8,563 nucleotides of DNA. It comes from Promethearchaeota archaeon (lineage in GTDB: Archaea > Asgardarchaeota > Lokiarchaeia > Sigyniarchaeales > SOKP01). The stretch is taken from contig DXJM01000385.1 of NCBI GenBank assembly GCA_019057355.1, positions 1-8,563 on the forward strand, written 5' to 3'. Both the position numbers and the translations under genes were made by a program. The notes under the pieces are model-generated. The model did no database searches, was not told where the DNA came from, and saw only the letters and a program-made list of their open reading frames with translations. Positions within the stretch are counted from its first letter, which is position 1; every line of letters starts with the position of its first letter. Positions 1-4,427 of the stretch are shown in pieces.

Positions 1-14
1 TATTTAGTTGTTAG

Positions 15-23
15 TTTTATAAA
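15..23 (+). promoter_or_regulatory. TATA box (box A), probable leaderless promoter of the TFB-like gene
   Basis: The sequence TTTTATAAA matches the archaeal box-A pattern. Its centre lies about 26-27 bp before the ATG at 46, which is the usual distance from box A to the transcription start in archaea. Transcription would therefore begin at or next to the start codon. There is no GGAGG/GGTG-like site between the box and the ATG, which agrees with a leaderless mRNA. Position and motif are seen directly; the start site is inferred. Confidence 0.5.
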
Positions 24-45
24 CGTATGCAATAATAAAAAAGAT

Positions 46-951
46 ATGAACGATAGTAAAGAATGTCCTCATAAAAATACTAAACTTTATGGGGGATTTC
101 TAGTTTGCCAGGATTGTGGGATCGTTATAGATGGAGGAATAGAATTTGATAAATCAAACATTATCAGCGACTATTCGGATTCACAAAGAGATTATGAAAG
201 AGATATATGGAAGAAAGATTCAAAAGCTATTCAAGATCCAAAAATAAAAGAACAATATAATAAGATATTAAATTTAGAACGATGGTTCAGAGATTCTAAA
301 GGTTCTTTTACTGAGCAAAAAAAAACCATTGACCTGCTAAAGGGATATGGAATTGGATTGAATATAGACCAAGTCAAGTTTCAAGAAATAAAGGAAAAGT
401 ACCTAAGATATCTTAAGAAATATCGAAAACCCTATCAAAACATGGTAATCATATTCTTAGCTATTGTTTGGAGTGAAGTTAAAGATACTACTAACATTCG
501 AATAGAAAAATTTATTGAAGTTTGCAACGAACTCGGTCATAAAATTAATAAAAAAATGCTAAACAATGCAATGCTAAAAATAAAATCCATGCAAAAGAAA
601 ATAAAAAACAAGATCGAAACCCAATCAGATATTGAAAAAGACATTAAAGAAAAAATCTTAATTCTTTTTCAGAAAAATCTAAACTCTATTCATTTTGATG
701 AAGTAAAGGAATTTTTTGAAGAGAATTCTGAATATGAAAAATTTAAAATGGAAATGCTTAAAATAGCAAATCAACTAATTCTACGAATTAATTATAAAGA
801 CTTAAAAAACATGAATTTTAAAGCATTTACAGCAGGATTAATCTATTACGTGAGTCAATGCATTGATAAACGCAAGATATTTACACAATTAATAATAGAA
901 AAGAAGACCGGATTTTCGAGCACGACAATTCGGAAAAATATCATTTTTTAA
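46..951 (+). CDS. Divergent transcription initiation factor B (TFB/TFIIB-like) protein
   Basis: 301-aa protein with the TFB order of parts, close to the usual TFB length of about 300 aa. An N-terminal zinc ribbon (residues 7-28) has ligands C7-x-H9 and C21-x2-C24-G, so one usual Cys is replaced by His and the first pair has a one-residue gap. A charged linker (30-68) follows. Residues 69-185 resemble cyclin repeat 1, starting with an ILNLERWFRDSK stretch like the LxRLRxWQ segment of TFB. Residues about 198-298 resemble cyclin repeat 2, ending in a helix-turn-helix-like TGFSSTTIRKN that matches the VTxVTIRNRY end of TFB. In the cell TFB bridges TATA-bound TBP and RNA polymerase. Similarity in the cyclin repeats is weak and the protein is very Lys-rich, so it is a specialised paralog rather than the housekeeping factor. 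It may activate or block particular promoters; targets are unknown. Its ATG fits the leaderless promoter at 15-23. Confidence 0.8.
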   Translation: MNDSKECPHKNTKLYGGFLVCQDCGIVIDGGIEFDKSNIISDYSDSQRDYERDIWKKDSKAIQDPKIKEQYNKILNLERWFRDSKGSFTEQKKTIDLLKGYGIGLNIDQVKFQEIKEKYLRYLKKYRKPYQNMVIIFLAIVWSEVKDTTNIRIEKFIEVCNELGHKINKKMLNNAMLKIKSMQKKIKNKIETQSDIEKDIKEKILILFQKNLNSIHFDEVKEFFEENSEYEKFKMEMLKIANQLILRINYKDLKNMNFKAFTAGLIYYVSQCIDKRKIFTQLIIEKKTGFSSTTIRKNIIF

Positions 952-1009
952 AACAGACTCTCGGTTCTCCAAAGAATAGTCAAGATATTTCTTGTTAATC
1001 TTAAAATTA

Positions 1010-1016
1010 TTTTTTT
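1010..1016 (+). terminator. T-tract, possible archaeal terminator after the TFB-like gene
   Basis: Seven consecutive T lie about 60 bp after the TAA of the TFB-like gene, following a T6 run (944-949) that overlaps the stop codon itself. Archaeal RNA polymerase terminates on U-tracts without needing a hairpin. No convincing stem precedes it. In this AT-rich background short T-runs are common, so confidence is modest. Confidence 0.35.
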
Positions 1017-1029
1017 AGAAATTGTATTA

Positions 1030-1055
1030 TTTATATTTTAATTATGATTTTATAC
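1030..1055 (+). promoter_or_regulatory. Candidate TATA region of the first P-type ATPase gene
   Basis: Two box-A-like elements sit here: TTATATTTTA (1031-1040) and TTTTATAC (1048-1055). The second would place the transcription start near 1077, giving a leader of about 30 nt that contains the GGTG site at 1097-1100. The first would give about 45 nt. The sequence cannot decide between them. Confidence 0.3.
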
Positions 1056-1096
1056 AAGGATCTGAATTGATATTTTATTGCTTATTAAATCTAAAT

Positions 1097-1100
1097 GGTG
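1097..1100 (+). promoter_or_regulatory. Ribosome-binding site GGTG that favours the start at 1107
   Basis: GGTG is complementary to the anti-Shine-Dalgarno end of archaeal 16S rRNA (core GGAGGTGA). It lies 6 nt before the ATG at 1107. It overlaps the alternative upstream ATG at 1095-1097, which has no such site in front of it. The same GGTG with a 7-nt gap precedes the GTG at 7441. Confidence 0.5.
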
Positions 1101-1106
1101 TTTAAA

Positions 1107-3965
1107 ATGTCCAAATATTCTAACTATGAAAATACATTCCATTATCAATCATTAGAAGAATTATTCAAGGTTTTTGATACCCATCCACATTCTGGACTGA
1201 AATTCAAAGAAGTTAAGTCGAGACAAACAAAATATGGATTAAATGAGTTACCAAAAATCACAGCTTCTTATTGGAAAATATATATTGCTCCATTGTTGAA
1301 TTTCATGATTTTAATTTTGATAATATCTTCCCTTATCATAATGATCTTGGGTTCTCCTGAGTTAACGATAATAACATGGGTTATTATTGCTATAAATTCA
1401 ATAGTTGTAATTATTCAACAATACGGAGCTCAAAAAGCACTTAAATCTCTCAATAAAATATCTATTTTTAAAGCAGCTGTAATTAGAGAAGGAGTCTTAT
1501 CATTAGTGTCAAATATAGATCTCGTTCCAGGGGATATTATATTAATTGAATCAGGTGATAAAATCCCTGCAGATGGGAGGATAATTGAATCAACGGATTT
1601 AATGATAGATGAAGCCCTGTTGACGGGAGAAAGTGAACTTGCTGAGAAGAATAATATAGCGAGCCTTAATGATGACATTTTAATATCAAAACAAAAATGC
1701 ATGGTTTTTATGGGCACACATGTAAATTCAGGAAGGGCAAAAATAATAGTTACCAATACTGGATTTAAAACAGAAATAGGAAAAATTTCTTATTATTTAA
1801 ATAAAATGGGTAGTATCGATGACATTCCATTAGTTAATAAATTGAACCATTTAGGTCATATATTAGGAATCGGGGTTATAATGAACTTGATTATTTTAAT
1901 CCTTTATAAATTTCTGATTCTATCCCAAAATATTAATGTTGTCCTAATAGACTCAATTATTCGAGCCATGAATCTTGTTCCTGTCAATTTACCATTTGTC
2001 ACTACCCTTTTAATAATAACAGGAATTTTAAAGATGGCTCAGAGTGGGGTAATAATAAAAAATTTTACATCAATAGAATCTCTGGGAAGGGTCTCAATAA
2101 TATGCTCGGACAAGACTGGTACTATTACTAAAAATGAAATGATGGTAAAAAAATTCTGGTTAGGAGCAAATGAATATGAAGTTAGCGGAAGCGGATATGA
2201 AGGTTCAGGTCAAATTCTTTTTAATGGTGATATAATTGATCTCAGTAAGTATATTCCTTTTCAAAGATTTATTGCTTCAATAGTGGTAAATAATTCATCT
2301 CATTTGATAAACAAATTAGCGGATGGTAATATTAATGAGAAGGATCAAATTTTCTTATCTAAACAACATGGTAGACCCACGGAATTAGCATTATTAATAT
2401 TAGCAAGGACCGCAGGATATGATATTCAAGAAATAAGGAATAAATTTAACGTAATTAGAGAATTTCCTTTTACTTCAGAACTCAAAAAAATGTCTATCAT
2501 CTGTAAATCAAAAAACTCAAATAATTCAGTTATATTATTCTCTAAAGGTGCTGCCGAAATCATTCTTAATGCGTCTACTCATATCGATATAAATGGAAAA
2601 ATAGAAAGATTAAACGAAACATTAAGAAGAGAAATTTCAGATAAAATTATTGAAAATGCTAACGCTGGTTATAGGATCTTGAGCATTTCTTATAAAAAAT
2701 TAGATGATCACGATATTAAAGAAAATAGAGAAAATATTGAAAAAGATCTTACCTTTTTAGGATTTGTATCAATATTGGATGCTCCTCGTTTGGAAGTAAA
2801 ACAATCCATTAAAACCTGTAAACAAGGAGGTATTAAAGTTTTGATGATAACTGGAGATCATCCTGCAACTTCAAGAACAATTGCAATCGATATGGGAATT
2901 CTTGATGAATCTAGAGGAGAAAAAGTTGTTGAGGGCATTAATATCAAGGATTTTAAAAAGAATATTTTTAATGATATAAAAGTGTTTTCAAGAATAAATC
3001 CAACCAATAAAGAATTGATAATCGAACAATACCAAAAAATGAATAAGATTGTTGCAATGACAGGTGACGGAATCAATGACGTATTAGCATTAAAAAAGGC
3101 AGATATAGGTATAGCTATGGGTTTAAAAGGGATGGATATAGCTAAAGAATCTTCAGATATAATTCTTTCAGATGATAATTTTTCATCAATCGTGAAAGGT
3201 GTTAAAATTGGGAGGGATATTTTTTCTAATATAAGGGTAATGATTTATTTTTTTATTTGCTTAAACATCATGGAAGGGTTTATTATTATTTTTTATGAAT
3301 TTGTTCCCGCAATTAACCTTTTTTCTTCAAATTGGCAAATTATTTATATTTCCACGATTATTCATGGTTTGATCTCCTTGGGTCTTATCTTAGACAAGCC
3401 ACCAAGGGATATAATGACCCAAATGCCACGTAATGATGAAGAGATACTTAATAAAAATATTTGGAAATTATTAATCATCCATGCGATACTAATGGGATTT
3501 GGAGCAGTATTAGTATTCCAACTAAGCTTAGCTAATTATATTCCTTTAAACGAATTTAATGTAAATCCTACTTTGAGTTATATTTCTCCAGAGGTAAATG
3601 ATGCAGGATTATTGTTAGAAATGAAAGCAAGAACTATGTTTTTTACAACTCTTTTTATAATCGAAACAAATTTTATATGGTCGATAAGGAGACTTGATAA
3701 ACCTCTTTTCAAAAGTCTTAAAGAAGATTTCAATCTTAATCTATTTTTCATTTGCATACTTACTCTAAGTATTCACGTCTTTCTTGTTTTATTTTCTAAT
3801 CCCGTAAACCTTTTTATTAATGATATTTGGAAACTGAATTTTCAACTTAATTTTCTTTTTCTTAATCAAAATGATTGGTTAATATGTATTCTATTCTCAA
3901 TTCCGGGGATATTCGGAATTGAAATTATAAAGTTCATTGCGCGAAGGAGCAATATTGTTTTTTAA
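1107..3965 (+). CDS. P-type (P2-like) cation-transporting ATPase, paralog 1
   Basis: 952-aa integral-membrane pump from the ATG at 1107; an in-frame ATG at 1095 would add 4 residues but lacks a ribosome-binding site. Order: Cation_ATPase_N-like head (about 10-60), M1-M2 (62-106), actuator domain with TGES at 173-176, M3-M4 (248-306), phosphorylation motif CSDKTGT with the phospho-Asp D335, nucleotide domain with FPF-x-S-E-x-KK and KGA (480-482), DAPR at 558-561 (family usually DPPR), TGD 582-584, hinge GDGIND 653-658, then six C-terminal segments M5-M10 (about 710-942). Catalytic residues are complete, so it should hydrolyse ATP through an aspartyl-phosphate. The ion path is unusual: M4 reads PVNLP (292-296) instead of PEGLP, M5 keeps N720-x2-E723, M6 has S749 and H753 where SERCA has N796 and D800, and M8 has E853. 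The substrate therefore cannot be assigned as Ca2+ or Na+/K+. A paralog follows after a 459-bp gap with its own promoter. Confidence 0.93.
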   Translation: MSKYSNYENTFHYQSLEELFKVFDTHPHSGLKFKEVKSRQTKYGLNELPKITASYWKIYIAPLLNFMILILIISSLIIMILGSPELTIITWVIIAINSIVVIIQQYGAQKALKSLNKISIFKAAVIREGVLSLVSNIDLVPGDIILIESGDKIPADGRIIESTDLMIDEALLTGESELAEKNNIASLNDDILISKQKCMVFMGTHVNSGRAKIIVTNTGFKTEIGKISYYLNKMGSIDDIPLVNKLNHLGHILGIGVIMNLIILILYKFLILSQNINVVLIDSIIRAMNLVPVNLPFVTTLLIITGILKMAQSGVIIKNFTSIESLGRVSIICSDKTGTITKNEMMVKKFWLGANEYEVSGSGYEGSGQILFNGDIIDLSKYIPFQRFIASIVVNNSSHLINKLADGNINEKDQIFLSKQHGRPTELALLILARTAGYDIQEIRNKFNVIREFPFTSELKKMSIICKSKNSNNSVILFSKGAAEIILNASTHIDINGKIERLNETLRREISDKIIENANAGYRILSISYKKLDDHDIKENRENIEKDLTFLGFVSILDAPRLEVKQSIKTCKQGGIKVLMITGDHPATSRTIAIDMGILDESRGEKVVEGINIKDFKKNIFNDIKVFSRINPTNKELIIEQYQKMNKIVAMTGDGINDVLALKKADIGIAMGLKGMDIAKESSDIILSDDNFSSIVKGVKIGRDIFSNIRVMIYFFICLNIMEGFIIIFYEFVPAINLFSSNWQIIYISTIIHGLISLGLILDKPPRDIMTQMPRNDEEILNKNIWKLLIIHAILMGFGAVLVFQLSLANYIPLNEFNVNPTLSYISPEVNDAGLLLEMKARTMFFTTLFIIETNFIWSIRRLDKPLFKSLKEDFNLNLFFICILTLSIHVFLVLFSNPVNLFINDIWKLNFQLNFLFLNQNDWLICILFSIPGIFGIEIIKFIARRSNIVF

Positions 3966-4011
3966 TAAAAATTTTACCCTCGATTTCTAAAGATCTCTAT
4001 ATTTATTTATA

Positions 4012-4032
4012 TTTTTTTTTTCATATTTTTTT
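4012..4032 (+). terminator. Double T-tract terminator after ATPase paralog 1
   Basis: A run of ten T (4012-4021) is followed after four bases by seven T (4026-4032), starting about 46 bp beyond the stop codon. Paired long T-tracts are a plausible intrinsic archaeal terminator. No GC-rich stem is present. Confidence 0.5.
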
Positions 4033-4055
4033 AAATTAATCTTCAACCAACAAAA

Positions 4056-4181
4056 ATGGTGCTCGAATTCTCTCGCTTTGTTTATAATGGTTTTAATCAT
4101 TTAATGGGTAGCACTATTCAATTTCATTCATTGATTTTCTCAAAACAAAGATTCATTTTACCGACGAGATTCATTAAATAA
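4056..4181 (+). CDS. Doubtful small ORF, 41 codons, unrecognised
   Basis: The ORF starts at the ATG at 4056 and ends with TAA at 4179-4181, giving a 41-aa basic, aromatic-rich peptide with no family I recognise. It contains RFI twice near its end (residues 32-34 and 38-40), encoded by identical codons. There is no ribosome-binding site. A TTTTTAAAT stretch centred about 24 bp upstream could act as box A for a leaderless mRNA, but that stretch is also part of the T-tract of the preceding gene. Its G+C content is coding-like. It could equally be chance, a gene remnant, or part of a non-coding RNA. No signal peptide is apparent. Confidence 0.15.
   Translation: MVLEFSRFVYNGFNHLMGSTIQFHSLIFSKQRFILPTRFIK
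4149..4175 (+). repeat. Short direct repeat AGATTCATT x2, 18-bp period
   Basis: Two exact 9-bp copies lie at 4149-4157 and 4167-4175. The period of 18 bp equals six codons in the small ORF and nearly two helical turns, so either a repeated tripeptide or a pair of same-face protein-binding sites would fit. It may also be chance in AT-rich DNA. Confidence 0.3.
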
Positions 4182-4199
4182 CTACTTTTTTCGCTCAAT

Positions 4200-4215
4200 T
4201 TCAACGAATTCAACG
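4200..4215 (+). repeat. Short direct repeat TTCAACG x2, 9-bp period
   Basis: Two exact 7-bp copies lie at 4200-4206 and 4209-4215, separated by AA, downstream of the small ORF. No known element is recognised. Confidence 0.25.
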
Positions 4216-4357
4216 CATAATGTTCCCAACTTTCACATTTCAATAGATGGTTTCAAAAAATAAAGATGACTTTAGAAATTTAAGTTTTTTTTTATACACT
4301 ATTCAAATAATAACTGAGATTATGAGCATTCCAATAATAATAAATATCATAAGTATT

Positions 4358-4365
4358 TTTATAAT
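4358..4365 (+). promoter_or_regulatory. Candidate TATA box of ATPase paralog 2
   Basis: TTTATAAT would give a transcription start near 4388 and a leader of about 36 nt that carries the GAGG site and the whole dyad at 4399-4427. A second TATA-like stretch, TTAATATAAC (4381-4390), would start the RNA near 4411, leaving only the right half of the dyad in the transcript. The surrounding region is nearly all A and T, so the choice is uncertain. Confidence 0.3.
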
Positions 4366-4398
4366 TAATATAGCATATTCTTAATATAACAATATCAA

Positions 4399-4427
4399 TA
4401 TAGATATTCTCAGAGGCTATATCTATG
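4399..4427 (+). promoter_or_regulatory. Perfect 8-bp dyad overlapping the start codon of ATPase paralog 2
   Basis: ATAGATAT (4400-4407) is the exact reverse complement of ATATCTAT (4419-4426), with an 11-nt spacer that holds the GAGG ribosome-binding site. In RNA one further U-G pair (4399/4427) would draw the whole AUG into the stem. The left arm also lies within a competing 6-bp inverted repeat, AATATC (4391-4396) with GATATT (4403-4408). The element could be an operator for a dimeric regulator or a weak translation-control hairpin. The symmetry is seen directly; function is inferred. Confidence 0.4.
4413..4416 (+). promoter_or_regulatory. Ribosome-binding site GAGG of ATPase paralog 2
   Basis: GAGG lies 8 nt before the ATG at 4425, a normal archaeal Shine-Dalgarno distance, and supports that start. 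It falls in the loop of the dyad at 4399-4427. Confidence 0.5.

Larger units (their letters stand above)
3966..4424 (+). other. 459-bp intergenic region between the two ATPase genes
   Basis: Three zones are visible. Positions 3966-4040 are extremely AT-rich (about 13% G+C) and hold two long T-runs. Positions 4041-4260 rise to about 30% G+C (67 of 220 bases counted), similar to coding DNA here. They contain a 41-codon ORF and two short direct repeats but no recognised gene on either strand. Positions 4261-4424 fall back to about 19% G+C and contain TATA-like sequence, a dyad and the ribosome-binding site of the second ATPase gene. The reverse strand of the island is broken by frequent stops, with no ORF longer than about 16 codons from a normal start. 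Confidence 0.7.

Noticed and set aside
317..325. Run of nine A inside the TFB-like gene, a possible slippage or frameshift site.
   Set aside because: The reading frame is intact on both sides and the TFB domain order continues through it; long A-runs are expected in such AT-rich coding DNA.
965..976. Small hairpin TTCT-CCAA-AGAA just after the TFB-like gene, a possible terminator stem.
   Set aside because: Only four base pairs, mostly A-T, and not followed directly by a T-run.
1107..3965. Direct assignment of the ATPases as Ca2+ (SERCA-like) or Na+/K+ pumps.
   Set aside because: Overall similarity is to P2 pumps, but the acidic M4 and M6 residues that define those substrates are missing in both proteins.
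4263..4317. Possible C/D-box small RNA: AAGATGA (4263-4269) and CTGA (4314-4317) at a typical distance.
   Set aside because: The C box has a mismatch, no internal D' or C' boxes are present, and there is no terminal stem; short motifs like these occur by chance.
3966..4424. CRISPR array, insertion sequence or tRNA in the large intergenic gap.
   Set aside because: No regularly spaced repeats of CRISPR length, no terminal inverted repeats or transposase, and no cloverleaf-like sequence seen on either strand.
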